Positions 20,780 through 32,407 of a DNA stretch of 39,817 bases are shown here, in pieces. Source of the stretch: Zygnema cylindricum. Taxonomy: Eukaryota > Streptophyta > Zygnematophyceae > Zygnematales > Zygnemataceae. Every line of letters starts with the position of its first letter. The stretch's first letter is position 1. A program made the translations under genes and the position numbers. The notes under the pieces are model-generated. The model ran no database searches. It had not been told where the DNA came from and saw only the letters and a list, made by a program, of their open reading frames with translations. The stretch spans positions 1-39,817 of the forward strand of contig JBBHKE010001291.1 in NCBI GenBank assembly GCA_037447655.1, read 5' to 3'.

Positions 20780-22870
20780 TGCATCTCCTCATAGGAGCAT
20801 CTCCATAGCTGGCATCACTCCAAGTGGTGATGTCAGTATTGTTCCCACCCAAATGCAACCATAGATCCCTAGTTCTTATGAGATATCTAAGGACTCTTTT
20901 AGCTGCCTCCCAATCTTTCTTAGTGGGAGCTTTCAGAGTCCTACTTAGTACTCCTACAGCTGCACCTATGTCTGAACGGGTACAATTTATGAAATATATT
21001 AGGTTGCCAACTACTTGTCTATAAGGGATGGTCTGCATAAATGTTTTCTATTCCGGGCCTACCTCATCATCTATGATTATAACTCCAACTTCCACACTCC
21101 TCTCACTTCCCTTCTTTAATTCCATAGGAGTGGTACAACTATTAGCCTTGTCTATTTGGAATTTTTCAAACATATTTCCAATGGCCTTCTTTTGAGTTAA
21201 TCTTATTATTTTTCTATCTTTGTCTATCTCTACCTGAATTCCCAAAATATACCTTGCTTCTCCTATATCCTTCATCTCAAATCTTCCTTTTAAATATTTT
21301 TTCAACTTATTTATTTTATCCATAGATTTACTTAAAACAAGCAAATCATCAAAATAAATTGCAATAATAATAATTCCTTCCTCATCCTCAAACAAATAAA
21401 TTGAGTGATCTGAGCTGATCCGAATATATATCCCAAACCTGTAAGAAACTCATCGAGCTTCTTGTTCCATTGTCGAGGCGCCTGTTTCAGCCTATACAAA
21501 GATTTGATTAATCGACATACCTTGCTTTCCTCCCCTTGCTCCACAAATCTTTCGAGCTGTCGAATAAAAATTTCCTCTTCCAACTCTCCATGTAGAAAGG
21601 TCATCTTGATGTCAATCTGATGCACTTCCATGTCTTCTACTGTCGCCATACTGAGAAGTATCCTAACAGAAGAAAACCTGACGATCAAAGCAAAAGTCTC
21701 CTCGTAGTCAATTCCCTTTTTCAAGGTAAATCCCTTCGCCACTAACCGAGCCTTATAGCGCTCAATGGTGTTATCCGGGTTAAGTTTCAACTTAAATACC
21801 CACTTACACCCAATTGGCTTCCTCTCAATAGGACAATCAATCAATTCCCATGTATCGGCCGCCATAATTTAGGCCATCTCCTCATTAATGGTTGTCTTCC
21901 ACCAGTTTCTCTTAAGACATGTCCATTGCCTTATTATAAGTTTGAGGTTCATCGGGGTGAGACAACTTGGTTACCTTATTGTTAACTTGCCTCTCTTGCA
22001 GTCTTTTGGTGCTTCTTCTTCCTCCCTCAAACGCGGTTGCCGGAATAGATAGCTCTCTTGAATTCTTCCGAATAGTTTCTACTTCTCCCCTATCGCTTGA
22101 TTCCAGGTCGATTTCCCCCAAATCTTCCGCTTCGGTTGGAGTTAATACTAGGGGTTTCACATTTGGGTCCTTCTCGATCTGATCTATGCCTGCAAGATCA
22201 TCATCTTCTTGAAGTCTTGGATAGTTAGGAAGCTCAAAGTCATCAAAATTTTCTGACTCAAATCTGATTCTGACTGTCTTTGTATGCTTAAAGGGATATA
22301 TAGATTTTCCTTCATCCATAAACACTAGATGCTTCACTAGGATAATATCCTCTCTTTTGAGATCGTAGTATCTATATCCTTTTACATCTTCATCATATCC
22401 TAGTAGATATCTTGGTTTTCCTTTTGGGTCTAACTTCCAGTTTGACTGATCAGTGTCTAAACTGAACACTTGACTACCGAAAACCTTTAAGTGTGAAATA
22501 TTTGGTTTTCGGCCTGTCCATCTCTCATATGGTGTTTGGTGTTTTACTGCTGAAGTAAGAACTCTATTCTTGCGATAATTTGCAGAGTTCATTGCTTCGG
22601 CCCAAAACTTCTTTCTTATCTTTTCATCTGACAGCATACTCCTAGCACTATCCCTCAGTGTTCTATTTAATCTTTCAGCTACACCATTCTGCTCAGGATT
22701 TTTAGGAACTGTCTTTTAGTGTTGCACTCCATCTTCTCTCGAAAAATCCTCTAACTGGTTAGAGGTATACTCTCCACCATTGTCACTCCTTACTCTCTTG
22801 GTTGAGGTTTCATTGAGTTTTTCACTCCATGCTTTATATTGTCTAAAACATTCTTGAGCCTCTGAGTTAT
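20780..22870 (-). pseudogene. Copia F pol (integrase C-part, RT, RNase H start)
   Basis: Reading leftward from 22870: NNSEAQECFRQYKAWSEKL, VRSDNGGEYTSN (integrase Asp), a TAA in the next block, PEQNGVAERLNRTL (Glu), then the linker region to 21912. RT shows ELIDCPIERKPIGCKWVFKL, HQIDIKMTFL and, after a frameshift, IAIYFDDLLVLSKS (YFDD in place of the common YVDD). RNase H starts SDASYGDAPMRRC and is cut at 20784 by element E. The frame is closest to element C in this window. The gag, protease and integrase N-terminus are absent; similarity stops near 22870, where an unrelated ORF joins. Confidence 0.85.
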
Positions 22871-23832
22871 TTTTCAAAATTCCTTAGCTTGAAGGACGCA
22901 TGTTTTCTTGCAGCTCGGGCCCACTGAAGAGGGTTCTTTTTGGCCAGCTTGAGTGCCCGTACTTTGGGGGTGACCTCTGCCCGAGCAATGATGTCATGAA
23001 GGCATACATCCCACGGGTGATAACGGCGGAGTAACCCGCGAACATCCACCTTGTACCGGTAGTTATCCTCAACTACTTCCACAAACGGTAGGACATGGGG
23101 GTTTAGCTGCACATAACCCTTGTGGTTGTTCCCGAGGTCCTTGGTTCTCATAAAATTCCAGGCCGGGTGTGACGGTACGCTGGCGGGGATAAAGATAGGA
23201 TCCCCAGGTTTTCCCGTACGCCACTCCTCGGGCCGCTCTTTGGGATCCCAATACAAGCGCTTCGCGAAGCTGAAGGCGAGATCCGGATGCTGTGTGTCGG
23301 CAGGAAGTGGGAAGAGGTAATCGTGAATTTCCTTTCCCTGTTCACTCTCCTCGGCCAACTCCCTTTAGTTTTCTCGAAGGAGAAACACCTCATCCCCACT
23401 AGGGTATTGTGCTTCCGCTTTCCTTTCCGCGCTTTCGGAGGACTGCTCGTCTTTGGTACTCTCCTTGTTGGGGTCTCTCAACACCTCTAGATCCAAGGCG
23501 CGCTCCTCAATTGGCGGAGGCGTTGGTTCTCGTTTTGGTTCCTCCGCCTCCGAGAGCTCATGATCCTCCTGAACTTCCTGATCCCCTTCCCGGGTTGGAG
23601 TGTATTCGGGGTCCTGTGAGTTTTCCGACCCCTCCCCTCCACTGGTTCCTGTCAGCCCTGCCTCGCTACTAGCGGTTTCTTCTGGTTTCGGCTCCGCTTC
23701 TACCTCTCTTCTCCGGTCTGCCTCCACCATGGCCTCCGCAGCCATTAATAATCTCTGGGGACGGGTCACATCTCCTTGCCCCACTCGTACAAGCCTCCTC
23801 CTTTTCCGTGGTGGAGAGGACGACGACGCCAT
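22867..23832 (-). CDS. Unrecognised ORF with NLS-like N-terminus downstream of gypsy chromodomain
   Basis: Not recognised. From ATG 23832 (context TCTATGGCG) about 320 codons stay open except for one TAA at 23366-23364. The frame also stays open upstream to about 23976. The N-terminus holds PPRKRRRLVR, a likely nuclear localisation signal. Then comes an acidic, Pro/Ser/Glu-rich, probably disordered region of about 120 residues. After the stop comes a more ordered, tryptophan-rich part, including LYWDPKERPEEWRTGKPGD, FIPASVPSHPAWNFMRTKD, YVQLNPHVLPFVEVVED and LLRRYHPWDVCLHDIIARAE. It lies on the same strand as gypsy G, about 210 bp past its last pol codon, and its 3' end is cut at the junction with copia F. 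It could be an extra gypsy ORF, a captured host gene, or part of another element. Confidence 0.5.
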
Positions 23833-24045
23833 AGATACTATTGTACAAGACAATTCCGGTAATTCAAGAAGTGAAGGAAAACTGACCGCGCGGAGAGAAG
23901 CAATCTCTAAGCTGCCGAGACTCGGTTGGTCACGAGGGCGGATGGTGGCTTTATCAACCACGGTTGAGGGTTTCACTTTTGGATTCTGCGAAGCGTCGCA
24001 ACGTGCGAGGGTATCATAGCGTCCAACATTTATGAGACTGCGCTG

Positions 24046-24939
24046 CTACAGCGAAACCAAGGGTTCGTTGTTACCAACGTGGTGAAACACAATTGCAACG
24101 TTGCGCTTTCCTGTCAGCGCAGCAGTGGTGCAGCGTTCCTCTGACGGCACCGCGACCATGTTACGCTGTGGTGGCTGCGGTGCTATACCGCTGCAGTGCG
24201 GTAACATCGCCGCTGCGTTTCTTTGCCGCGTCCCCAATATAATTGCGATGGTTGCCACACTGCGATTCGTTCCTTTATTGCGGCCGCTGCGATTGCCCCT
24301 CCGGCGAAGCTGAGTGTCCTCACTCTGCTGAAACCGGCGCAGCAACTCTGGGGAATGGAGATCCTCCTCGTCCACCCAAGAGTCATCCTCAGCACCGTAG
24401 CCCTTCCAACGCACCAAATATTGGTTGGAGTTGGAATTCCGACAGCGTCTTGACTGAAGGATCTCTTCCACCTCATACTCGTCCAAGGTACCCCGAACGG
24501 GTGGTAAAGGGGTATTCCGTCGTCGATTAAGAAACATCGAATCAGGGTCGTAGAATGGTTTAAGGAGTGAAACATGGAAGACATTATGGATATGCCAGTC
24601 TTTCGAAATATCCAACTTATAAGCCACTTCGCCCACACGGGAGAGAACTGTGAATGGTCGCGTGAATTTTGGTGCTAACTCCTAGAGAGGGCACCCGGCA
24701 AGGAGAGGTTTGTCATATTAAAGCGAACCTTTTCCCCCACGCTAAAGACAGCATCCCTCCAGTGAGCGTCGGCCTGCGACTTTTGGCGATCCTTTGCTAA
24801 GTGTAGCGCCCTGGCTGCCTTTACCATGTTTCTTTCTAACGTTTTGGCAAAATCTTGAGCTGTTAGCGTATGGCTGTCCGCTACCAATAGGTTTTGGGGA
24901 AGAGTGGGTTGTCGTTCATTTAGGGAGAATGGCGTAGCA
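24046..24939 (-). pseudogene. Gypsy G pol, integrase C-terminus and chromodomain
   Basis: Continues the integrase from across the copia C insertion: DFAKTLERNMVKAARALHLA and FSVGEKVRFNMTNLSL, a TAG near 24684, then GEVAYKLDISKDWHIHNVFH and VSLLKPFYDP. A chromodomain follows: YEVEEILQSRR, then YLVRWKGYGAEDDSWVDEED, LHSPELLRRF. The three aromatic positions are largely kept (Y, W; the third is within DDSW). Chromodomains of this chromovirus group steer integration toward particular chromatin. The frame stays open to 24046 past the domain with low-complexity codons. Confidence 0.88.
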
Positions 24940-25976
24940 TGTTGAAATATATAGATTTCTAGAGTATTTTCTAGGTTTAAATATGTTTTTATAAAAGGTA
25001 AAAGGGAAAGGACGGACAGCCTGCCTCCACCTCCACTCTCTAGCTCCCATACTTGTTGTAGTCACTGAAGGTAAGAGAGAGAGGTTGATCCATGGCTACC
25101 TTAGTCCAACATACAGCTATTTTTGGTAGGTTACTAAAAATATACTTGACGGACCAGAGATTTGATCCCGGTACCTACGGTTCGTCAATTGACCGGTAGC
25201 GGTCAGCTTTATCCTAATAGACTAGGACCAATGCTAAGTGCTATGGTATGTGATTGATATATATTTAGTTCGAGTGGATAAAATTCATTTAACTATAACT
25301 GTATACGGCATACATAGATTCAGTTTTATAAAGTACGTCGTACGACGTTAATTCAAAACGGATACCACGCATTTTATTTCGACATCGGAACAAATGCCGT
25401 GCAAGTATTTATTACGGCTAAGATTGCGTTTCGCATTAATTCCAACGGCGCATATCATCGCCGAAATCCCGGAGTGGTCACTTTGGCGTTTTGTGCCGTG
25501 GCATGATCTGGAGACACGTGGAGAGATGACATTCGGTCATAGGAATTCCGAGGAACGTACGGACGAGTGAAAAGCGGACACGCGTCCACTTAATAGCCTT
25601 GTCGTACATAGGCCGTACAAAAGGTACATCGGCAGTAGTACTTTTGTGTACGATACAGTAATCTGATTGGTCCATACTTCAGTAGATAGGAGTTATTAGA
25701 GAGAATCAGGACTTAGAAAATTTTGGTAGGTAGTCACCTCTCCCTTTGAGAGTTTGTACAAATTGGCATTTTTACTGCCTCATAACTTATCGGCTGGTTG
25801 GCCGTTTTCAGTGATTCTTTTTGCTACGCACTCAGGGGAGTCCAGGCTGCACAGGGGTGCAGTCAAATAGTCAGTTTGCCTTCTTGGGGAGAAGTGGTCG
25901 TGGCTTAAAGTGGGTGAGTTAAATACTATCTAGAACTTCCTGTATTCTGTAGTCCAATGGAGGACACAGAATTGCA
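24940..25976 (+). repeat. 5' LTR of copia C (family A)
   Basis: Starts TGTTGAAATATATAG and ends GACACAGAATTGCA. U3 contains GACACGTGGAG, a G-box-like ACGTG core, near 25513 and an ATTGG box near 25670. Its antisense tRNA-like module is listed separately. Confidence 0.93.
25154..25222 (-). other. Antisense tRNA-like module in 5' LTR of C
   Basis: On the minus strand GTCTATTAGGATAAAGC (25222-25206) is followed by the B-box-like GGGATCAAATC with imperfect stem CCGGG/CTCTGG (25171-25154). Same order and near-identical spacing as in the family B LTRs. Confidence 0.4.
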
Positions 25977-25991
25977 GGTTATGGGCCCACC
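25977..25991 (+). promoter_or_regulatory. Primer binding site (initiator tRNA-Met anticodon arm) overlapping gag ATG
   Basis: GGTTATGGGCCCACC begins immediately after the LTR. It is the full complement of GGTGGGCCCATAACC, the anticodon arm of plant initiator tRNA-Met as I recall it. This is the half-tRNA priming mode known for Drosophila copia. The ATG at 25981-25983 within it opens gag. Confidence 0.8.
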
Positions 25992-26728
25992 CTCTAGGGT
26001 GCCCACCTTCAATGGATCTGGGTTCATCTATTGGGAAGCCATGATGATGGGAGCTTTGTGTTAAAAACGATACTGGGGTATCGTCAGTGGACAAGTGAAA
26101 CGTCCACCTTCGGGAACTCCACCAGGATTTGGGGGAGTAAGGTTTTCTGCAACAACGGCTGCCTCAGCGGAGGAGGCAGATGATGGGGACAATAGTGTGT
26201 CCGAAAAGGAAAAAGGGAAGGAGACACCCCTCACTCCTATTGCCACAGTATCGGGAGCGGCGACCGTGAAGACCGTGGAGAATGATACTCAAATGTGGGA
26301 GGATGTAAACATGGCTGCCAAGAACTTCATTCTGAGGCACCTCACTCAAGGTTTGGCCACTCCTCATCTTCACATTTACAAGGCCGAGGAGTCGTGGGAG
26401 AGTTTAGTGGAGATTTATAGAGCTGGAACTATTCAGGAGCTCCAGTTGGCTGAGCAAAAGCTATTGAGTTACACTTACAAAAGAGGAAAGATGTTAGATT
26501 ACTGTAATGATCTTTCTTGTTTGTATATGGAAATGGAAAGTGCCGGGTGGACAAGTACAATGAAAATGAAAGTTAACACCCTTATCATGAAATTACCAGA
26601 TGAGTTCGAAAACATAGTGTACAGAGTACAGGGAATGCCTGATAGTTTATGGAAATGGAACACAGTAGTCAGGATGATACTTGTGCAGGAAAACACAATG
26701 GAGATTAGGAGAGGAGGAAAGAGCATTC

Positions 26729-27773
26729 TGTAGAATCTAATGGTTTTATTAGTATTTTCTAGGTCTGAAAAGAAATATAGAAGTCGAGGCAGTCAATCTC
26801 TAACTTCTCTCTCCAACTCTCAAACTTGTCGCAGTCACTGAGAAATTGGAGAGGAAGCTAGAGCCATGGCTACCTTGGCTATCCTGAGGTTAACGGGAAT
26901 TTTATATTAGGGTTTTTTTAATTAAAAGGTATGTGCCGGCGGCAGGGTTTGATCCTTGTACCTTCCGGACGGCAGATAGGATATAGCCGGTAGCCTTAGC
27001 CGTTAAGTCTAGCGGTAGTGTTACGTAGCATATAGTTTGATATTTATTTAAATATGTATACGTGCGATAAACCATTTAACTGTAATGAATTACGGGATAC
27101 ATAGATCCAGTAATATATAATGTACGACTTACGGTACTGACAAAAAACAGTACCGCGCATTTGTTTCGTAAATGAAACAAATACCGCGCATGTATTTATT
27201 ACGGCTACGATTAAAGCCGAATTTAATCGGACGGCCGGGATTAGCGCCGAGATCGCGGAGGAAGATTTCGGCGGTTTGTGGCCATCGCCACATCGGATGA
27301 CGCGTGGCGAAATTCCGTTGGATAGTGGAATCTCCGGAGATTATGGCACCGAATCCGGATTTGACATGTGTCGACATTTTGGCCATGTCGTACAATGTCC
27401 GTACATAAAGTACACCGGCAGCTGTACTTTGGCGTACGGAACTCAATTCTGATTGGTTCCGTACATCAGTAGATAGAGTCTGTGAGAGAGATAGGACTTA
27501 GAAAAATTAGAAGATAGGACCCCCTCTCCCAGAGAGCTTCTGTACAAAAGGTCAACTTTGACCCTCCATAACTTACTGCTCAGGGGAGCAAATTCAGAGA
27601 TTCTTTTTGCTATCGACTCAGGGGAGTCTTGCCTTCACAGGGGTGAAGTTGGTCAGAGTTTTTGTCTGCCAGGGAGGCAGTTATTTTTGCTTAAACACAA
27701 AGGGGTCAGGATTATCCTAGAGGCTTTTTGGAAGCTGTCCACTCTGAGGACTTATAGAGGTCTCAGAGTTTCA
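26729..27773 (+). mobile_element. Solo LTR, copia family B
   Basis: Starts TGTAGAATCTAATGG and ends GTCTCAGAGTTTCA, flanked by CATTC at 26724-26728 and 27774-27778. It aligns with the 5' LTR at 8213-9258. It lies in the gag of copia C, so it arrived after C. Confidence 0.95.
26942..27009 (-). other. Antisense tRNA-like module in solo LTR B
   Basis: On the minus strand GACTTAACGGCTAAGGC (27009-26993) is close to a tRNA A box / D arm. The B-box-like GGATCAAACCCTGC follows at 26955-26942. Spacing is as in the other copies. Confidence 0.45.
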
Positions 27774-27948
27774 CATTCAAGCTCTAGCAGCAGGAGGGGA
27801 CCGATGGGGGAAGGACCCGAAGAAACCTTATAGAGGGGAAAAAGATCATTCTGGGGGACAGAGGCCCCCAAAGGGTCTTTGTCATTATTGCAAAAAGTCG
27901 GGACACTTTATTGCAGATTGTGTCAAGCTATCAGAGCTGAGGCTCTAA

Positions 27949-30900
27949 GAGAACCGTGGAGGAGGTTCTTTCGGAGGAAAGAAAAAGGCACTTCTGGTTA
28001 CAAAAGTGTCACGAGAAACCGAGGATGAGTCCTCTGAGGAGGATGGGGAGCTTCTTCTTGACGAGAGTCTGGAGGAGAAGAGGATCCCTCGGAGGCAGAA
28101 GTGTGCCATTGGAGCAATTCGGGAAGCTCCACAGGAAGGATGGATCATCGACTCAGGTGCATCCATGCATATGTGTCGTGATAAAGAACTCTTCACTAAG
28201 CTAAGAAAGATTCCTACTATAGAGATAGAGTATGGGGATGGGAGAGTGGTTACTACAGATCTAGTGGGATCAGTAGATCTGAAAGTCTTAGTGGAGGGTA
28301 AGACTTCTATACTTACATTCTCAGATGTACTTTACATTCCTCAGCTGAGTAAAAATCTTGTTTCTACGTCTGTGTTAGATGACAAAGAGTTTGATACTTT
28401 CACCAGAAAGGGAGTCTTTACAGCTAAGTATGGGAATGAAGTTTACTTCACAGCAGATAAGGGTAGCCAAGGAATGTTTAGGCTTAACCTGAGTAATGAA
28501 AAGAAGATTGCTTATTATGTTGGTGTTCCTAAGGTGATGATTTGGCATAAGCGATTGGGGCATGTGCATTTTGATAGGTTGAGGGAAATGAAAAAGCTTG
28601 GGGTAGTAGATGGCATTCAGTTTGAGGATAATGAAATGATGGATGATTGTAGTGGTTGTGCTCAAGGTAAGGCTCACAGACTTCCCTTTCCCAAAGCCGC
28701 CACATATAGAGGTGAGAAAGTGTTAGATTTGGTCCACACAAATATTTGGGGACCTGCAAAAGTACCTTCAGTTGGAGGAAAGAGATTTATGATGACAATA
28801 ACTGATGACTGGTCTAGATACTCTAGAGTCTACTTTCTGAAAACAAAGTCTGAAGCATCAACTTACTTCAAAGAATATAAAGCTTGGAGTGAAAAGTTGC
28901 ATGAAACCCCCATTAAGAGGATAAGGAGTGATAATGGGGGGGGATATACCTCTAACGAGTTTGAGGAATATCTGAGAGATGAGGGAGTGCAGCACCAAAA
29001 AACTGTACCATATAATCCGGAACAAAATGGGTTAGCTGAGAGGTTGAATCGAACACTAGGAGATAGTGTGCGCAGTATGTTGGCAAACAAGAAAATAGGA
29101 AAGAGATTTTGGGCAGAAGCAATGAACTGTGCCAACTACATTAAGAATAGAGTCCTTACCACAGCTGTAATGGGAGTGACACCTTATGAGAGATGGGTTG
29201 GAAGGAAACCAGATATCTAACACCTTAAAGTATTTGGTAGCCAAGTGTACAGTCTTGACACGGATAGGAAGAACTGGAAACTAGATGCTAAGGGAAAACC
29301 TGGATACTTTGTGGGATATGATGAGGATGTTAAGGGATATAGAGTCTATGACTTAGCAAAGAAAGATATCATTCTGGTCAAACACTTAGTTGTCATGGAT
29401 GAAGGGAAGTCACTTGACCCCTTCAAATATACAAAGAAGATAAGGATCAGATTTGAGTCCGAAAGTGATGAGAATTTGGTAGTTCCCGAAAGGGACATAA
29501 GTGAAATTGTGATTACAGATTCAGGGGAGATCAAAGATACAGGAGACTCACAGGAAACCTCACATACTCCTATGGACTTCGAGGAGATAGAAGAAGCGGG
29601 ACAGGAACCGGTTTTCAAGGACAGGGGAGCCGATGAGACAGTGAGAAGAAATCCAAGACTTCCATCCATTCCAGCTTCGGAGTTTGAGGGAGGAAGGAGG
29701 AGTAGTAAAAGGATACAAGAAAAACAAGCTGCCCATAAGGTAACTAAGCTATCGCACCCAGATGAGCCTCAGTCTTACTTAGAGGCAGTGAATAGTCCAG
29801 AGAAAGAAAGATGGATTAGAGCCATAAATGATGAGATGGCTTCTATCATGGAAGCAAATACTTGGGAACTAGCGGATTGCCCTCCAGACAGAAAACCTAT
29901 TGGATGTAAATGGGTATTTAAACTAAAACTGAACCCAGATAATACAATTGAGAGGTATAAAGCTCGATTGGTAGCAAAAGGGTTCACCCAAAAAGAGGGG
30001 ATTCACTATGAGGAGACCTTTGCCCCAGTTGTTCGGTTCCCATCGGTAAGGATTCTCCTCAGTCTGGCCGCAGCGGAAGACATGGAAATACACCAGATGG
30101 ACATAAAGACTGTGTTTCTTAATGGTGAGTTAGAGGAAGAAATTTTTATGAGGCAACCCGAGGGGTTTGTGGAAGAAGGAGAAGAGAGCAAAGTCTACAG
30201 GCTCATAAAGTCCTTATATGGACTGAAACTGGCTCCCCGACAGCGGAACAAGAAACTAGATGAGTTTCTCACCAATCTGGGATACATCCGGATCAGCTCT
30301 GACCATTCTATCTATATGTTTGAAGATGAGAATGGTGTCATTTTTATTGCAATTTATGTGGATGATCTGCTTGTGTTAAGTAAGTCTTTGGAGAATATCA
30401 ATAGGCTAAAGAAAGATCTTAGGGGCAGATTTGATATGAAGGATTTAGGGGAGGCAAAATACATTTTGGGGATCCAAATGGAGAGAGATAGGGGGAAGAA
30501 GATTATCAGACTTACTCAGAAAGAAACAATAGGTAATATGCTTGAGAAATTCCAGATAGAAAATGCTAACCGTTGTACCACTCCCATGGACTTGAAAAAA
30601 GTAAGTGATGGGAGTGTAGAAGGAGGAGTGATGATCTTAGACGATCAGATGAGTCTAGAGGAGAGAGAGTTCATGAAGTCTATCCCTTATAAATAGGTCA
30701 TAGGAAGCTTAATCTATTTTATGAACTGTACCAGGCCGGACATAGCGGCAGCAGTTGGAGTACTCAGTAGGAGTCTTAATGATCCTAGGAAGAGAGACTG
30801 GGAGGTAGCCAAGAGAGTCATGAGATATCTGGTTGGAACCAGAGAATTATGGTTGCATTTGGGAGGGGAGCACACTGATATCACCACTTCGAGTGACGCC

Positions 30901-31356
30901 AGTTATGGGGATGCACCTATGAGAAGATGCACTTCTGGATATGTTTTGTATGTGGGGGAAGGTGCTTGCTGTTGGAGCAGTAAGCAACAAAAGGTGGTTG
31001 CTCAGTCTACTATGGAGGCTGAGTATATGGCGTCTTGTTCTGCTGTAAAAAAACTAATGTGGGTGAAATCATTATTACAACAACTGGGATTTATGAAGGA
31101 GGGAGTGCATGAAATCTTTTGCGATAACCAAGCTGCAATTGCAATTGCAGCCAATCCAAAACACCATTTTAAAGCAAAACATATGGACATAAGATTAAGC
31201 TTCGTAAGAGAAAAAGTTGAAAATAAAATTTTGAATCTTGTGTATAGACCTGATGAAGAAATGGTGGCTGACATGATGACCAAACCTGTGCCCTCTCCTA
31301 AACTAAAATATTGTCGGGAAAAATGCGGGTTGAAAGAAAAATTAAAATTAGACTAG
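27949..31356 (+). pseudogene. Copia C pol (protease, integrase, RT, RNase H; three nonsense-separated parts)
   Basis: One reading frame with stops only at 29218 (TAA, Ser expected) and 30694 (TAG, Gln expected). Protease: GWIIDSGASMHMC near 28150. Integrase: zinc region WHKRLGHVHF...CSGCAQGK (28540-28670), then ITDDWSRYS, RSDNGGGY and PEQNGLAERLNRT, giving the D, D, E triad. RT: WELADCPPDRKPIGCKWVF, HQMDIKTVFL and YVDDLL (30355-30372), so both RT Asp clusters are kept. RNase H: TSSDASYGDA, STMEAEYMAS and CDNQAAIAIAAN, ending YCREKCGLKEKLKLD before TAG. This is the best preserved pol in the window. Confidence 0.93.
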
Positions 31357-31369
31357 AAAATAAGGGGAG
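31357..31369 (+). promoter_or_regulatory. Polypurine tract of copia C
   Basis: AAAATAAGGGGAG lies between the pol stop and the 3' LTR and is the expected plus-strand DNA primer. Confidence 0.85.
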
Positions 31370-32407
31370 TGTTGAAATATATAGATTTCTATAGTATTTT
31401 CTAGGTTTAAATATGTTTTTATAAAAGGTAAAAGGGAAAGGACGGACAGCCTGCCTCCACCTCCGCTCTCTAGCTCCCATACTTGTTGTAGTCACTGAAG
31501 GTAAGAGAGAGAGCTTGATCCATGGCTGCCTTAGTCCAACCGACAGCTATTTTTAGTAGGTTACTAAAAATATACTTGACGGACCAGAGATTTGATCCCG
31601 GTACCTGCGGTTCATCAGTTGACCGGTAGCGGTCAGCTTTATCCTAATAGACTAGAACCAATGCTAAGTGCTATGGTATGTGATTGATATATATTTAGTT
31701 CGAGTGGATAAAATTCATTTAACTATAACTGTATACGGCATACATAGATTCAGTTTTATAAAGTACGTCGTACGACGTTAATTCAAAACAGATACCACGC
31801 ATTTTATTTCGACATCGGAACAAATGCCGTGCAAGTATTTATTACGGCTAAGATTGCGTTTCGCATTAATTCCAACGGCGCATATCATCGCCGAAATCCC
31901 GGAGTGGTCACTTTGGCGTTTTGTGCCGTGGCATGATCTGGAGACACGTGGAGAGATGACATTCGGTCATAGGAATTCCGAGGAGCGTACGGACGAGTGA
32001 AAAGCGGACACGCGTCCACTTAGTAGCCTTGTCGTACATAGGCCGTACAAAAGGTACATCGGCAGTAGTACTTTTGTGTACGATACAGTAATCTGATTGG
32101 TCCGTACTTCAGTAGATAGGATTTATTAGAGAGAATCACGACTTAGAAAATTTTGGTAGGTAGTCACCTCTTCCTTTGAGAGTTTGTACAAATTGGCATT
32201 TTTACTGCCTCATAACTTATCGGCTGGTTGGCCGTTTTCAGTGATTCTTTTTGCTACGGACTCAGGGGAGTCCAGGCTGCACAGGGGTGCAGTCAAATTG
32301 TCAGTTTGCCTTCTTGGGCAGAAGTGGTCGTGGCTTAAAGTGGGTGAGTTAAATACTATCTAGAGGCTTCCTGTATTCTGTAGTCCAATAGAGGACACAG
32401 AATTGCA
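31370..32407 (+). repeat. 3' LTR of copia C (family A)
   Basis: Nearly identical to 24940-25976; followed by TSD TAGCA. Confidence 0.95.
31584..31652 (-). other. Antisense tRNA-like module in 3' LTR of C
   Basis: Same A-box-like (31652-31636) and B-box-like (31601-31584) parts as the 5' LTR copy. Both motifs are identical in the two LTRs, although bases between them differ. Confidence 0.4.

Larger units (their letters stand above)
25981..27945 (+). pseudogene. Copia C gag with zinc knuckle (interrupted)
   Basis: Structural capsid and RNA-binding protein of the retrotransposon particle. It opens MGPPSRVPTFNGSGFIYWEA from the ATG in the PBS. A TAA at 26062 breaks it; the frame then runs on to 26728 with TQMWEDVNMAAKNFILRHLT and LPDEFENIVYRVQGMPDSLW. 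A solo LTR (26729-27773) splits it. Beyond the insertion lies the CCHC knuckle, C-HY-C-KKSG-H-FIAD-C (about 27880-27927), followed by a TAA at 27946, after which the same frame continues into pol. The order and the FNGxxFIYW motif are those of Ty1/copia gag. Confidence 0.85.
24940..32407 (+). mobile_element. Copia element C (7.5 kb, family A, nested in gypsy G)
   Basis: LTRs are 24940-25976 and 31370-32407, with target duplication TAGCA at 24935-24939 and 32408-32412. Removing it restores the gypsy integrase frame. Internal order: PBS, gag with zinc knuckle, protease, integrase, RT, RNase H, polypurine tract. Internal length without the nested solo LTR is about 4.3 kb, normal for Ty1/copia. 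By eye the LTRs differ at roughly 20-25 of about 1,037 positions, so insertion is fairly young compared with element E. Gag and pol share one frame, broken by four nonsense codons and the solo LTR. Confidence 0.95.
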
